In this document: one piece after another, positions 26,860 to 35,047 of the stretch
Layout of the letters: every line of letters begins with the position of its first letter
Position numbering within the stretch: position 1 is the first letter of the stretch
Source: Enterococcus nangangensis
GTDB lineage: Bacteria > Bacillota > Bacilli > Lactobacillales > Enterococcaceae
DNA: 40,980 nt
NCBI RefSeq assembly: GCF_005405245.1
Contig: NZ_BJDR01000017.1
Location: 1-40,980 of the forward strand
Direction: 5' to 3'
Notes under the pieces: model-generated
Database searches by the model: none
The model's input: the letters and a program-made list of their open reading frames with translations, nothing else
Told to the model about the DNA's origin: nothing
Program-made: the position numbers and the translations under genes

Positions 26860-26888
26860 ATTATAGCATCTTCAAAAATAAAAGGCAA
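26860..26888 (-). promoter_or_regulatory. nusG promoter
   Basis: Minus-strand TTGCCT (26883-26888), 17-base spacer, TATAAT (26860-26865). It lies between secE and the leader hairpin; the first base would be near 26853. Confidence 0.72.
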
Positions 26889-26897
26889 AGCCCTTTA

Positions 26898-27104
26898 TTA
26901 ATTTTTAATGACTAAGCCGATTGCTTTAGTGATGACAGTATCCATCAACCAGAACATGACGGCAAATAAAATAGAAGATTCAATAACCACTAAGGTATCT
27001 TTCCGTAATTGTTTTTTGCTAGGCCAAGTCACTAATTTCATTTCGTTAAAAACACTTTTAACAAAACCAACTTTTTTTTCGCCTGTTGCTTTATCTTTAG
27101 CCAT
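26898..27104 (-). CDS. secE: Preprotein translocase subunit SecE
   Basis: A 68-residue membrane protein that clamps SecY in the Sec translocon. A charged N-terminus (KSVFNEMKLVTWPSKKQL) contains the conserved TWP motif, followed by one membrane helix (about 42-62). The ATG at 27104 has TAAGGAGGAG upstream that overlaps the rpmG stop. The small size is normal for Gram-positive SecE. Confidence 0.95.
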   Translation of the reverse strand: MAKDKATGEKKVGFVKSVFNEMKLVTWPSKKQLRKDTLVVIESSILFAVMFWLMDTVITKAIGLVIKN

Positions 27105-27116
27105 AAGTACTCCTCC

Positions 27117-27269
27117 TTACTTTGTTTCTTTGTGCAATGTGTATTGATTGCAGTATTTACAAAATTTATTTATTTCTAGTCGTTGATCTTTTTTACCTTC
27201 AGAGACCGATTTTGTGTAGTTTCGCGAACCACACACGGTACATGCTAAGGCGACTTTTTTGGCAGCCAT
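27117..27269 (-). CDS. rpmG: Ribosomal protein L33 (zinc-ribbon type)
   Basis: A 50-residue ribosomal protein, too short for many ORF scans. It reads [18 protein letters not shown], continues through an Asn-Tyr-Thr-Lys stretch, and ends with CKYC. Two CxxC pairs form a zinc ribbon (C+ type). GGGAGG lies 6 bases before the ATG at 27269. The stop codon sits 12 bases before secE, so rpmG-secE form one transcript. The rpmG-secE-nusG order is typical of Bacillota. An overlapping open frame in another phase (27199-27393) is a shadow. Confidence 0.95.
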   Translation of the reverse strand: MAAKKVALACTVCGSRNYTKSVSEGKKDQRLEINKFCKYCNQYTLHKETK

Positions 27270-27304
27270 GAAAAACCTCCCATTTCGATAACTTCACAAG
27301 GATA

Positions 27305-27333
27305 ACATTACCATTAATTAAAAAAAGTGTCAA
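27305..27333 (-). promoter_or_regulatory. rpmG-secE promoter
   Basis: Minus-strand TTGACA (27328-27333), 17-base spacer, TAATGT (27305-27310) with a TGG ahead of the -10. Confidence 0.72.
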
Positions 27334-27341
27334 TTCGGGTT

Positions 27342-27369
27342 TTGCTTTAAAATGAGAATATGTTAAGAT
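27342..27369 (+). promoter_or_regulatory. Promoter of the CBS-domain gene
   Basis: TTGCTT (27342-27347), 16-base spacer, TAAGAT (27364-27369), divergent from rpmG. Confidence 0.5.
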
Positions 27370-27407
27370 GGAATCAGAAAAACTGTTTTTCATTGGAGGG
27401 AATGTCT

Positions 27408-28049
27408 ATGCTTATTAAATCGTTGGTGATGACCAAAGATCGTTTGACCACCGTGGATGAAACGGCCACCTTACAAGAAGCCTTGGAAATTTTAGAAGAA
27501 TCCGGTTTCCGTTGTGTGCCAATTCTCGACGAGACGGGAGAAATTTTCCGGGGAAATATTTACAAAATGCACATCTACCGGCATAAAGCCAACGGTGGCG
27601 ATATGAATTTACCGGTAACTTATTTATTAAAAAATGCTACGAAGTTTATCTATACTGACTCATCTTTCTTTAAAGTATTCTTTACCATCAAAGAGTTGCC
27701 TTATATCGCTGTATTAGACGAAGACAATCACTTCTATGGCATTTTAACCCACTCCAAACTTTTAGGGATGCTTTCTGAATCTTGGAATGTGGGGGCTGGT
27801 AGTTATGTCCTCACCATCGCCTCTTCAGGCAAACAAGGAGATTTAGCAGCGATTGCTAAAATTGTCGCCAAATATTGTAGCATTGAAAGCTGTATCACTT
27901 TAGATATTGGTAAAACCGATAAATATCGGCGGACCCTCATGACTTTACCGACAGATGCCGATGAAGAAGTGGTGGAAAATATCAAAACGCGTTTAGAGAA
28001 AAAAGGGTTTGAAGTCGTGGACGTTGAAGACTTGCGGAATCCTGATTAA
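27408..28049 (+). CDS. CBS-pair protein, possibly cyclic-di-AMP-binding (CbpA-like)
   Basis: A 213-residue cytosolic protein with two CBS repeats (about 1-60 and 75-125, seen in TLQEALEILEESGFRCVPIL and KELPYIAVLDEDNHFYGILT) and a C-terminal ACT-like domain (about 135-205). Listeria has a protein of this plan (CbpA) that binds cyclic-di-AMP; here that is inference by size and layout. A nucleotide-sensing role is the safe statement. The ATG at 27408 is preferred, with GGAGGG 7-8 bases before; an earlier in-frame ATG at 27402 is too close to the site. Confidence 0.72.
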   Translation: MLIKSLVMTKDRLTTVDETATLQEALEILEESGFRCVPILDETGEIFRGNIYKMHIYRHKANGGDMNLPVTYLLKNATKFIYTDSSFFKVFFTIKELPYIAVLDEDNHFYGILTHSKLLGMLSESWNVGAGSYVLTIASSGKQGDLAAIAKIVAKYCSIESCITLDIGKTDKYRRTLMTLPTDADEEVVENIKTRLEKKGFEVVDVEDLRNPD

Positions 28050-28058
28050 ACGATTGCC

Positions 28059-28093
28059 AAAAAGACTCGGACAATTCGGCTGAGTCTTTTTTT
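28059..28093 (+). terminator. Terminator after the CBS-domain gene
   Basis: Arms AAAAAGACTC / GAGTCTTTTT, loop of 13, T-tract. Confidence 0.9.
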
Positions 28094-28105
28094 GCGTCCT
28101 ACTCA

Positions 28106-28144
28106 CAAAAAAACAGACCGCCTGTTAAGACGATCTGCTTTTTT
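28106..28144 (-). terminator. Terminator after queT
   Basis: Minus-strand GCAGATCG / CGGTCTGT (G-T pairs) with seven T (28106-28113). Confidence 0.82.
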
Positions 28145-28150
28145 GTTCTC

Positions 28151-28660
28151 TTAAAATCGTTCAGCAAAATGAATTTTTTGGTTAACAAAATACATGACTG
28201 GTGCTGAAAGTGCCATAATGATAAACTCACTAATGGCTAATGAAGCATAAGTAGCCCAAAATGGTGCATCAGCAGTAATGTTAAGCATAATGGCAATCAG
28301 AAACATGCTCCCTGTAAAGAAAAGCACATTTAAACTTAAACGCAGGTAGACATTTTTAATTTTCTTTTGCAACAAGGCACTTAAACCTAATGCCAAGAAA
28401 GTTTGGCCCCCACCGAATAAGGTGTCCATTAAGCCATAACCAAAAAATTGGTTAAAAATCACGACCCCTAGCAAAACACCCCAGATTAGTTTGCGGTTAA
28501 AGACCACCACGTGATTCAAACTTTCCGATACACGAAATTGAATCGCACCACTGGCTGGCCCCACAAAACATAAAGCCACGTATAAGGCGGCGATCATGGC
28601 ATTGGCCACTAAGACCATCGTTTTTTGCGTCGATTTGGTTTGTGATTGACTGACTTTCAT
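28151..28660 (-). CDS. queT: Queuosine precursor transporter QueT
   Basis: A 169-residue membrane protein with five to six hydrophobic segments and the family block GPASGAIQFRVSESLNHVVV near residue 34. QueT is the substrate-binding (S) component of an ECF-type importer for queuosine precursors such as preQ1 or queuine, so the cell probably takes up the precursor instead of making it all. The ATP-binding parts are encoded elsewhere. A preQ1-I riboswitch lies immediately before its ribosome binding site AGGAGGAGG, which fits the substrate. The ATG at 28660 follows that site after a short spacer. Confidence 0.93.
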   Translation of the reverse strand: MKVSQSQTKSTQKTMVLVANAMIAALYVALCFVGPASGAIQFRVSESLNHVVVFNRKLIWGVLLGVVIFNQFFGYGLMDTLFGGGQTFLALGLSALLQKKIKNVYLRLSLNVLFFTGSMFLIAIMLNITADAPFWATYASLAISEFIIMALSAPVMYFVNQKIHFAERF

Positions 28661-28670
28661 TTTCTTTTCC

Positions 28671-28715
28671 TCCTCCTAGTTTTGTTAACGCAGGATGGTT
28701 GATGAACTGCGCGGA
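28671..28715 (-). promoter_or_regulatory. preQ1-I riboswitch ahead of queT
   Basis: Minus-strand stem CGCAG / CTGCG with a short loop and an A-rich tail TTAACAAAACTAGG that runs straight into the AGGAGG ribosome binding site. The tail is nearly the same as in the Thermoanaerobacter preQ1-I switch, where it docks into the stem. preQ1 would hide the ribosome binding site, giving translational control of the importer by its substrate. Confidence 0.85.
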
Positions 28716-28728
28716 TAAATCCTTATTC

Positions 28729-28757
28729 ATTCTACCGAAAAAAAATCGTTTCGTCTA
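28729..28757 (-). promoter_or_regulatory. queT promoter
   Basis: Minus-strand TAGACG (28752-28757), 17-base spacer, TAGAAT (28729-28734); the transcript starts just before the riboswitch. Between this and 28870 I see no further feature. Confidence 0.55.
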
Positions 28758-28894
28758 CCTCCCTGACGAATTTAGCAGTCCTTGTAGGCAGGCATACCGC
28801 CAAATTTTCAGCCGCTACCGAACTTTGAGCTGCTGATTGTTAAAAAAATTCAGCAAAAAAATATTTTCAACTTTTTAATTATCAGACACTTTGC

Positions 28895-28900
28895 TATAAT
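28895..28900 (+). promoter_or_regulatory. -10 element of the lipid kinase gene
   Basis: TATAAT about 20 bases before the start; the -35 position (TTTTTA) is weak. Confidence 0.5.
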
Positions 28901-28920
28901 GTCCCAGAGAGGAGGTCATT

Positions 28921-29886
28921 ATGAGTATTCATTATCATTTTATTATTAACGAGCACGCCGCTAGTGGCAATGCGAAAAAAAATGCTGAACTCATTTTAGG
29001 ACTAGCAAAAGACAGTGTGACGTATACTAGCCACTATTCTGAGTATCCCGGCCATATATTAACGATTATTCAACAATTAAAACCCCAACTACGTCCTTTC
29101 GACGCTAGCTTTCATACAGACAATCCCGAAGAAGAAATTCCTTTGTTAGTGGTGATTGGCGGTGACGGCACCTTACATGAGGTGATGAACGCCTTGTACC
29201 CTGACGGTTTAAAAATTCCCGTGGCTTATATTCCCTCTGGTTCCGGTAATGATTTTTCCCGCGGTGTGGGAATTTCTCGCAATCCAAGAACAGCTTGGCA
29301 ACAAATTTTACAGGCGACGACACCTAAGACGGTCCAACTTTTGCAATATCAAGAAGGCATCACGGGTAAAAGTGGTGTGGTAGTGAATAACCTAGGCATT
29401 GGCTTAGATGCTAGTATTGTTAATGCCACTAACGATTCTGCTTCTAAAAGCACGCTGAATAAATTTCACTTAGGAAACCTCGCTTATACGTTATCCATCG
29501 TGGAGCAACTTTTCCGCCAGAAAGGTTTTCCCATTACCGTCCACGCCAATGGTCATGAAGATGGTTTTAATAAAGCTTATCTTTGTACCATCACCAACCA
29601 CCCTTATTTTGGCGGAGGGATTAAAATTGCACCAATGGCCGATGCGTATGAAAAAAATTTAGATTTAGCGATGATTGAAAAAGTGAATCCCTTTAGTATT
29701 ATCTGGCTGATTATTTTACTCATTCAGCAAAAGCATACCCGTCATCGCCTCTTTCACCACTATAAGACGGAAAATTTACGTTTAGTCAGTACGATTCCGC
29801 AATACGCCCAATTAGATGGTGAAATTTGGTCGAAACAATCGTATGACTTTACCTTTAATGTGACAGAAGGTTTATTTTGGTTTTAA
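28921..29886 (+). CDS. Diacylglycerol/sphingosine kinase-family lipid kinase (YegS/DgkB-like)
   Basis: A 321-residue soluble or peripheral enzyme with the DAGK catalytic domain. GGDGTLHEVMNAL near residue 80 is the nucleotide-binding motif and PSGSGNDFSRGV near 102 is its partner, both typical of the DgkB/YegS/BmrU group. The C-terminal half carries the second beta-sandwich with TITNHPYFGGGIKIAP. In Gram-positive bacteria DgkB returns diacylglycerol released by lipoteichoic-acid synthesis to phosphatidic acid; whether this member or another paralogue does that is open. GAGGAGG lies 6-7 bases before the ATG at 28921. Confidence 0.85.
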   Translation: MSIHYHFIINEHAASGNAKKNAELILGLAKDSVTYTSHYSEYPGHILTIIQQLKPQLRPFDASFHTDNPEEEIPLLVVIGGDGTLHEVMNALYPDGLKIPVAYIPSGSGNDFSRGVGISRNPRTAWQQILQATTPKTVQLLQYQEGITGKSGVVVNNLGIGLDASIVNATNDSASKSTLNKFHLGNLAYTLSIVEQLFRQKGFPITVHANGHEDGFNKAYLCTITNHPYFGGGIKIAPMADAYEKNLDLAMIEKVNPFSIIWLIILLIQQKHTRHRLFHHYKTENLRLVSTIPQYAQLDGEIWSKQSYDFTFNVTEGLFWF

Positions 29887-29890
29887 CATC

Positions 29891-29938
29891 AAAGAAGAGC
29901 TGCCCTCCTTTAAGGAAAAGCAGCTCTTCTTTCTTTTT
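29891..29938. terminator. Bidirectional terminator after the lipid kinase
   Basis: Perfect 13-bp arms AAAGAAGAGCTGC / GCAGCTCTTCTTT with a plus-strand T-tract. Confidence 0.9.
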
Positions 29939-29942
29939 ACTT

Positions 29943-30284
29943 TTATTTTGCGTAAAGTTCACTGACTGGCGCCATAATGATGCCGTTTAAGTCATTGACA
30001 ATGATACTAAAAGCTCGTTCTTTTTCCATCATGCCAGCGATTAATTCGTCGGCTTGCACCCGCGTGGAAAGATCATTACCACGGGAAATATCTTCATCGG
30101 AAAATTGAGCTCCCGTCATTTGTTTTTCTTGTAACATCATTTGAAACGCCCGGAACTCTTCAAAAAGTTCGTTGCTCTCTTTATTAGCCGTTACTTTTTC
30201 ATGGGCTTCCTTCAATGTTTTAAACTCGGGTGTATCTCGTAATTCTCTTTCTAATTGGTGGGCCGTATCGTAGATATTGGTCAC
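29943..30284 (-). CDS. YlbF/YheA-family protein
   Basis: A 113-residue all-helical cytosolic protein. NIYDTAHQLERELRDTPEF, ELFEEFRAFQMMLQEKQMTG and ELIAGMMEKERAFS mark the YlbF/YmcA/YheA family. YlbF and YmcA form the Y complex that tunes RNase Y; the YheA-like members of about 115 residues are uncharacterised. I would place this among them. The start is GTG at 30284 with AAGGAG 8 bases upstream; another GTG three codons earlier touches that site. A TTTTCA-17-TACACT promoter lies between it and the PBP gene. Confidence 0.85.
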   Translation of the reverse strand: MTNIYDTAHQLERELRDTPEFKTLKEAHEKVTANKESNELFEEFRAFQMMLQEKQMTGAQFSDEDISRGNDLSTRVQADELIAGMMEKERAFSIIVNDLNGIIMAPVSELYAK

Positions 30285-30322
30285 GTGAGTCACTCCTTAG
30301 ATATTTTTTCTAACTGTTAATA

Positions 30323-30351
30323 AGTGTAGCATTTTTTGCGACAGATGAAAA
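30323..30351 (-). promoter_or_regulatory. Promoter of the YlbF-family gene
   Basis: Minus-strand TTTTCA (30346-30351), 17-base spacer, TACACT (30323-30328) with TGC before the -10. Confidence 0.5.
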
Positions 30352-30353
30352 TC

Positions 30354-32468
30354 TTAATCCCCCAGTAAGCCATCGAAAAAGTTTTTCACTGAGTCTGTCG
30401 CTTTATCAAAGCCCTCTTTCAAGCGGCCCCCCCAGTAATCTGCGCCTTCTTTGACTTTATCGCCAAATTCTTGCCAATTACTGTTACTATTGTCACTTGC
30501 TTCTTTTTCATTATCTTTTTGGCTAGCATCAGCTACCGCAAAATCTTGCCCGCTAGTGTATTGTAAAAGCTCATTGGCTTCATTACGGAAAATTCGGGCT
30601 AAACCACCGCTACTGCCACTAGTGGTAGCGAGATAATGATCTTCAGACGTATTATCATAGCCTAGCCAAGACGCAATCACCACGTCTGGTGTATAACCCA
30701 CAATCCATTGATACTTCGTGCCTTCACCAAACGTTGTCTCGGTGGTTCCTGTTTTTCCAGCCATCGTGTAATTATCCGGTTGTGCATTGACACCTGTTCC
30801 GGATGAGAAAACACCTTGTAACATGGAGGTCATCTCTTCGGCAACTTTAGCTGTCGTCACTTGCGTCGTTTCTGGATTAGCTTGGGCCACTACGGCGCCG
30901 GTGGAGTCGACAATTTTTTTAATATAATGGGGGGTAATCCGTTTTCCTTCATTAGCAAAAACAGTATAAGCCGAAGCCATCATTTGTGGGGAGACCCCGG
31001 TGGTTAAACCACCTAAGGCTAAGCCCCAATACTTATCTTCTTCCGCTAATTTCAAACCGAATTGCTCAGCCTTTTTAAAGCCAGTTTCTAGTCCCACTTT
31101 GTGTAAGAGCCAGACGGCTGGCATATTGACACTATGGGCTAAAGCTTCATACATGGGCATCTCCCCCGTGTATTCCCCTCCGAGGTTGGTCCCATCAGGA
31201 TAATATTCTTGTAACTTGTCTTCCACCATACTATCAGGTGTCATCCCCGACTCTAGGGCTGGTGTATAAGAGACAATCGGCTTAATCGTTGATCCTGGGG
31301 AAATTTTAGACATGGTGGCCCGGTTGAAGCCCAAAAAGACGTGCTCATTACGGCCCCCTACAACACCTAAGACCCCGCCAGTTAAAGGATCAATGGCGAT
31401 GGAAGCCGATTGGACCATCGTGCCATCAGCGGCATCAGCCGGGAAAAGGCTACTATTATCATAAGTATTTTGCATGGAACTTTGGATATTTTGACCTAAC
31501 GTCGTGTAAATTTTATACCCTTTATTTAATAAGTCACTATCAGAAATTCCATACAGATTCTCTGCTTCCCGAATCACTTCATCAAAGAACCACGGATACT
31601 TGTACCCTTTATCGGAATTAGAATAATTGTCATGGAGTAAACTGGCTACTGCAATATTTTTTTGCGCTTGCGCCTCTTCATTAGAAATAACATTATTTTC
31701 TACCATCACAGAAAGGACAGTATTGCGGCGTTCCGTGGCGTTGTCGGGATTATCAATAGGATTATAAATGCCTGGCCCTTTTAGCATCCCCGTTAAAATT
31801 GCTGCTTCACCGGCGGTCACTTCTTTAGCTGAATGACCGAAATATTTTTGACAAGCGTCTTCTACGCCCCAAACACCGTTGGCAAAGTAAGAATTATTCA
31901 AGTACATCGCTAAAATTTCATCTTTGGAATAATTTTTTTCAATTTCGATGGCTAAAAAAAGCTCCCGCGCTTTGCGGTCAAAAGTTTGCTTTTGCGTTAA
32001 GTAAGCATTTTTGGCTAACTGTTGAGTGAGGGTCGAACCGCCCCCTGTAATGTGACCACTGGTGAGAATCCCCACCGCCGCTCGGGCAATCCCTTTCAGG
32101 TCGTAACCGTGGTGTTGGTAGAAACGCTTGTCTTCAGTGGCGACGACTGTTTTTTGAATTAACGGCGAGATTTCCGTTAGTTCCACGTAAGTCCCTTTTT
32201 GACCATATAACGTTCCAGCTTGATCCTCATCTTTATCATAGACGGTGGTCACTTGTTCGAGGGAAGACTTTAAAGTAGCCACATTGGCTTGTTTGGCGAG
32301 ATAAAATAAATACGCGCTAGTGACTAAGACGACTAACAAGACCGCCAGTAAAAATATTTTATGAATATGATACTTTTTCCAAATTCGTTTTCGTGCTTGG
32401 TGGATATTTTTTAAATGAGGCTTGAGCCACTGCCAAAACTGCCCCAATTTTTCTTGTAAAACTTTCAT
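30354..32468 (-). CDS. Class A penicillin-binding protein (PBP2a type)
   Basis: A 704-residue bifunctional peptidoglycan synthase. A cytoplasmic tail and one membrane helix (about 38-60) are followed by a GT51 glycosyltransferase domain (EDKRFYQHHG near 112 and GGSTLTQQLAKNAYL near 142) and a transpeptidase domain with SPGSTIKP (catalytic Ser near 387), SVNMP near 447 and KTGTT near 570. A Ser/Asp/Asn-rich C-terminal tail of about 70 residues has no known domain. The layout fits streptococcal PBP2a and the enterococcal PbpZ group. AAAAGGAG lies 6 bases before the ATG at 32468. Confidence 0.93.
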   Translation of the reverse strand: MKVLQEKLGQFWQWLKPHLKNIHQARKRIWKKYHIHKIFLLAVLLVVLVTSAYLFYLAKQANVATLKSSLEQVTTVYDKDEDQAGTLYGQKGTYVELTEISPLIQKTVVATEDKRFYQHHGYDLKGIARAAVGILTSGHITGGGSTLTQQLAKNAYLTQKQTFDRKARELFLAIEIEKNYSKDEILAMYLNNSYFANGVWGVEDACQKYFGHSAKEVTAGEAAILTGMLKGPGIYNPIDNPDNATERRNTVLSVMVENNVISNEEAQAQKNIAVASLLHDNYSNSDKGYKYPWFFDEVIREAENLYGISDSDLLNKGYKIYTTLGQNIQSSMQNTYDNSSLFPADAADGTMVQSASIAIDPLTGGVLGVVGGRNEHVFLGFNRATMSKISPGSTIKPIVSYTPALESGMTPDSMVEDKLQEYYPDGTNLGGEYTGEMPMYEALAHSVNMPAVWLLHKVGLETGFKKAEQFGLKLAEEDKYWGLALGGLTTGVSPQMMASAYTVFANEGKRITPHYIKKIVDSTGAVVAQANPETTQVTTAKVAEEMTSMLQGVFSSGTGVNAQPDNYTMAGKTGTTETTFGEGTKYQWIVGYTPDVVIASWLGYDNTSEDHYLATTSGSSGGLARIFRNEANELLQYTSGQDFAVADASQKDNEKEASDNSNSNWQEFGDKVKEGADYWGGRLKEGFDKATDSVKNFFDGLLGD

Positions 32469-32523
32469 GGTAAACTCCTTTTCAACTTAGGAAATTTCTA
32501 TGTTATAATTGCCTACTGAACGT

Positions 32524-32552
32524 AGCATAGCATGCTAGAAAACAAATGACAA
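32524..32552 (-). promoter_or_regulatory. Promoter of the PBP2a-type gene
   Basis: Minus-strand TTGTCA (32547-32552), 17-base spacer, TATGCT (32524-32529) with TGC ahead of the -10; about 55 bases to the start. Confidence 0.65.
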
Positions 32553-32619
32553 AACCCTGACGAAAATTTAAAAAAAGTTTGGGGAAGCTTAAGAAAATTT
32601 AAAAGAAAAGGAGTACAAC

Positions 32620-33483
32620 ATGGAACTCACGGTACAAGTGGCAGCAAACGTCCCTGTCCAACCCATCACGGAATATTTGCAAAATGAATTATTATTACCG
32701 CGGAAAGTCCGCCACTTTTTACGTACGCGGCGTAATGTTTTAGTGAACGGGGTGAGCCAACCTTTTCATACGCTATTACAGCCTGGTGATACCTTGCAGC
32801 TAACTTTTTTAGCTAGCGACTACCCAGAAGCTCATATTCTTTTAGGAAATGCCGCCTTGGTCCACGTGCTTTATGAGGACCGAGACATCCTGATCGTCAA
32901 TAAACCAGTAGGAATTAAAACTCATCCCAATGCCCCACAAGAAAATGAAACGATGCTCAACCACGTCGCTGCCTACTTAGCAGGCCAACAACAGGCTCCT
33001 TATGTCGTTCATCGTTTAGACCAAGAAACTTCTGGTGCTTTGCTTTTTGCCAAAAATCCTGTAGTCTTACCGATTTTAGGGCGCCTCTTAGCAGAAAAAA
33101 AAGTCTATCGCACCTATCAAGCTCAAGTGGTCGGCAACGTAGCAAAAAAAGAATTCGTCATTGATGCTCCTCTTGGTCGCCATCGCCACGACCGCCGCAA
33201 ACGAGTGGTGGATGAAAAAAATGGTCAGTCGGCCCGCACTCACGTTACAGTATGTTACCATACGCCCCATGAAAGTGGCCTTATGTTGCAATTAGAAACC
33301 GGCCGCACCCACCAAATTCGCGTCCATCTGGCCAGTATTCAGCATCCGATAATTGGCGATCCTTTGTATAATCCCCACGCTAAAAGCGGTGAGCGCTTAG
33401 CCTTACACGCCGTGGCCCTTGACTTAACGCATCCTTTTACGCAAGAAAAAATCCACGTTGAAGCCTTACCTAGTTTATTTTAA
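32620..33483 (+). CDS. RluA/RluD-family pseudouridine synthase
   Basis: A 287-residue enzyme that isomerises uridine to pseudouridine in rRNA or tRNA. An S4-like RNA-binding segment (about 13-60, with RKVRHFLRTRRNVLVNG) comes first, then the catalytic motif HRLDQETSGALLFAK with Asp near 131, and GRTHQIRVHLA and IIGDPLY near 225-245. The RluD group and YjbO-like members share this plan, so the exact target uridine is not set. AAAGGAG lies 7 bases before the ATG at 32620. A hairpin terminator follows 8 bases after the stop. Confidence 0.92.
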   Translation: MELTVQVAANVPVQPITEYLQNELLLPRKVRHFLRTRRNVLVNGVSQPFHTLLQPGDTLQLTFLASDYPEAHILLGNAALVHVLYEDRDILIVNKPVGIKTHPNAPQENETMLNHVAAYLAGQQQAPYVVHRLDQETSGALLFAKNPVVLPILGRLLAEKKVYRTYQAQVVGNVAKKEFVIDAPLGRHRHDRRKRVVDEKNGQSARTHVTVCYHTPHESGLMLQLETGRTHQIRVHLASIQHPIIGDPLYNPHAKSGERLALHAVALDLTHPFTQEKIHVEALPSLF

Positions 33484-33486
33484 ATA

Positions 33487-33558
33487 AAAAGCACCTGTTC
33501 GTGGCTGTTTTGCTAACTCCTTTGTTGAGCCGCAAATGCCAAGAGCAGGTGCATTTTT
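33487..33558. terminator. Bidirectional terminator between the pseudouridine synthase and phosphomutase genes
   Basis: Arms GCACCTGTTC / GAGCAGGTGC (one G-T pair) around a 42-base loop with an inner GGC/GCC stem; T-tracts on both strands (AAATAAAAA and TTTTTT). Confidence 0.8.
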
Positions 33559-35036
33559 TATTTAGGGATAACCAAGGCAAAGCGCTGTAAGAACTTCGTT
33601 AACTCCTTCAAGACTACTTGATTTTTTCCTTGTTGATCATTTTCTAGTTGTAATACTAGTAAGGGTTCATGGAGGCTTTTCCGTAACAAGAACCACCCCG
33701 CACCAAAGCGCCCCGTAACATTAACGCGAACGCCTTCCGCATTAGGCAAAACTTCTTGCCATTCAGGAAAATCGGCGACAAAATCAGGCAACGTATTTAA
33801 AACCTGCTCCCCTAAAGAATCATCTGCTGGGTTTTCGTAAGCATAACGATATTCGTGAGCTTCTTGTGGTTGTTTTAAATCAGCAATCAAACTGAGTAAC
33901 GTCTTCTTTTCTTTTTTTAATTGCGGCAAAGCCATTAAAATTTTAGCCACCACGTAGGCGCCGTCATCGAGAAAATAGTTTTCTTTAAAGGCAGCGTGCC
34001 CGCTAGTTTCAATGGCTAAAGGGCAATAGGTGCCCGCGGCATTTAAGGCAAGCCCGCGATTAATGACATTGCGATAACCAGAAATATAGCGATCTTGCTG
34101 ACCACCTAAAGTTTGAATAAAATCTTCCAAATGGGCTGACGTCGGCGAGTTTGTCACAATCGTGCCTCCCGGGTGATTTTTTAACAACAAGACACTAAGT
34201 AACGCAATTAAATTATTGCGATTAATCGCCACGCCGTCATGCGTAATGACCGCCCCACGGTCCACATCGGTATCAAAAATAATCCCCAAGTCGGCGCCTT
34301 GAGCCAAAACAGCCGCTTGAATGCTGGCAATTGCTGCTGGATTATCTGGATTAGGGACGTGATTAGGAAAATGACCATCTGGATCTAAAAATTGCGAACC
34401 TGAAGTATCGGCACCTAAGGGTTGTAACACTTTTTCGGCAAAGAAGCCCCCGGCACCATTACCGGCATCAACGATGATGTGATAGCCGGCTAAAGGTCGT
34501 TCATTTGTTAATCCGGTGCCTACTTTAATTTTACGAACTAAATCAGCGCTATATAAAGACATCAACGCACTCGTGACGACTTTAGGCATACCGCTTCCTT
34601 GCGGAGTTTCAGCTTTTTCTAAAATAAAAGCGATATCATTTTTTTCAGCACCACCTGTGGCAGTAAAAAATTTTAAGCCGTTATATTCAAAGGGCAAGTG
34701 ACTAGCACTAATCATCACGCCACAATCCGCTGCTACCTCTTTAAATTGCGTTGCCATAAACAGCGCCGGTGTCGTTGCTAGGCCCACTTTTAACACCGTC
34801 ACTTGCGCCGAAAAACCTAAGAGTAGCGCTTCGTATAAGCTCGGCCCGGTTAAACGCGAGTCCATCCCAATGGCAATTTTTAAATTGCCAGTTAAGTGTT
34901 TACTTTCCCGTAACCACTTTTCGATCCCCACAGCAATTTTCGTTACGGCTTCTGGGGTTAGAGTGGCGACGTGTTTTAGCGTAGTTAAGGCTACGCCGCG
35001 AATATCTGAACCATTTTGTAAACGAGTAAGTTCCAT
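33558..35036 (-). CDS. Phosphohexomutase (phosphomannomutase/phosphoglucomutase family)
   Basis: A 492-residue alpha-D-phosphohexomutase that moves phosphate between C1 and C6 of a sugar phosphate. The active-site serine is in SASHLPFEYNG near 105 (a variant of TASHNP), the metal loop is FDTDVDRG near 255, sugar binding is expected at ETSGHAAF near 330, and the last domain has VNVTGRFGAG near 455. The substrate (glucose, mannose or other) is not fixed. AAGGAG lies 7 bases before the ATG at 35036. It follows argR by 11 bases on the same strand, so they are probably co-transcribed, an unusual pairing. Confidence 0.9.
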   Translation of the reverse strand: MELTRLQNGSDIRGVALTTLKHVATLTPEAVTKIAVGIEKWLRESKHLTGNLKIAIGMDSRLTGPSLYEALLLGFSAQVTVLKVGLATTPALFMATQFKEVAADCGVMISASHLPFEYNGLKFFTATGGAEKNDIAFILEKAETPQGSGMPKVVTSALMSLYSADLVRKIKVGTGLTNERPLAGYHIIVDAGNGAGGFFAEKVLQPLGADTSGSQFLDPDGHFPNHVPNPDNPAAIASIQAAVLAQGADLGIIFDTDVDRGAVITHDGVAINRNNLIALLSVLLLKNHPGGTIVTNSPTSAHLEDFIQTLGGQQDRYISGYRNVINRGLALNAAGTYCPLAIETSGHAAFKENYFLDDGAYVVAKILMALPQLKKEKKTLLSLIADLKQPQEAHEYRYAYENPADDSLGEQVLNTLPDFVADFPEWQEVLPNAEGVRVNVTGRFGAGWFLLRKSLHEPLLVLQLENDQQGKNQVVLKELTKFLQRFALVIPK

Positions 35037-35047
35037 GGTTGTGCTCC

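Noticed and set aside
27199-27393. A 64-codon minus-strand frame near rpmG
   Set aside because: It overlaps the true L33 gene in another phase, and L33 has the zinc-ribbon cysteines and a ribosome binding site.
28760-28880. Possible further structured RNA between queT and the lipid kinase
   Set aside because: Short GGCGG/CCGCC and CAGC/GCTG matches exist, but they form no consistent fold and match no class I recognise.
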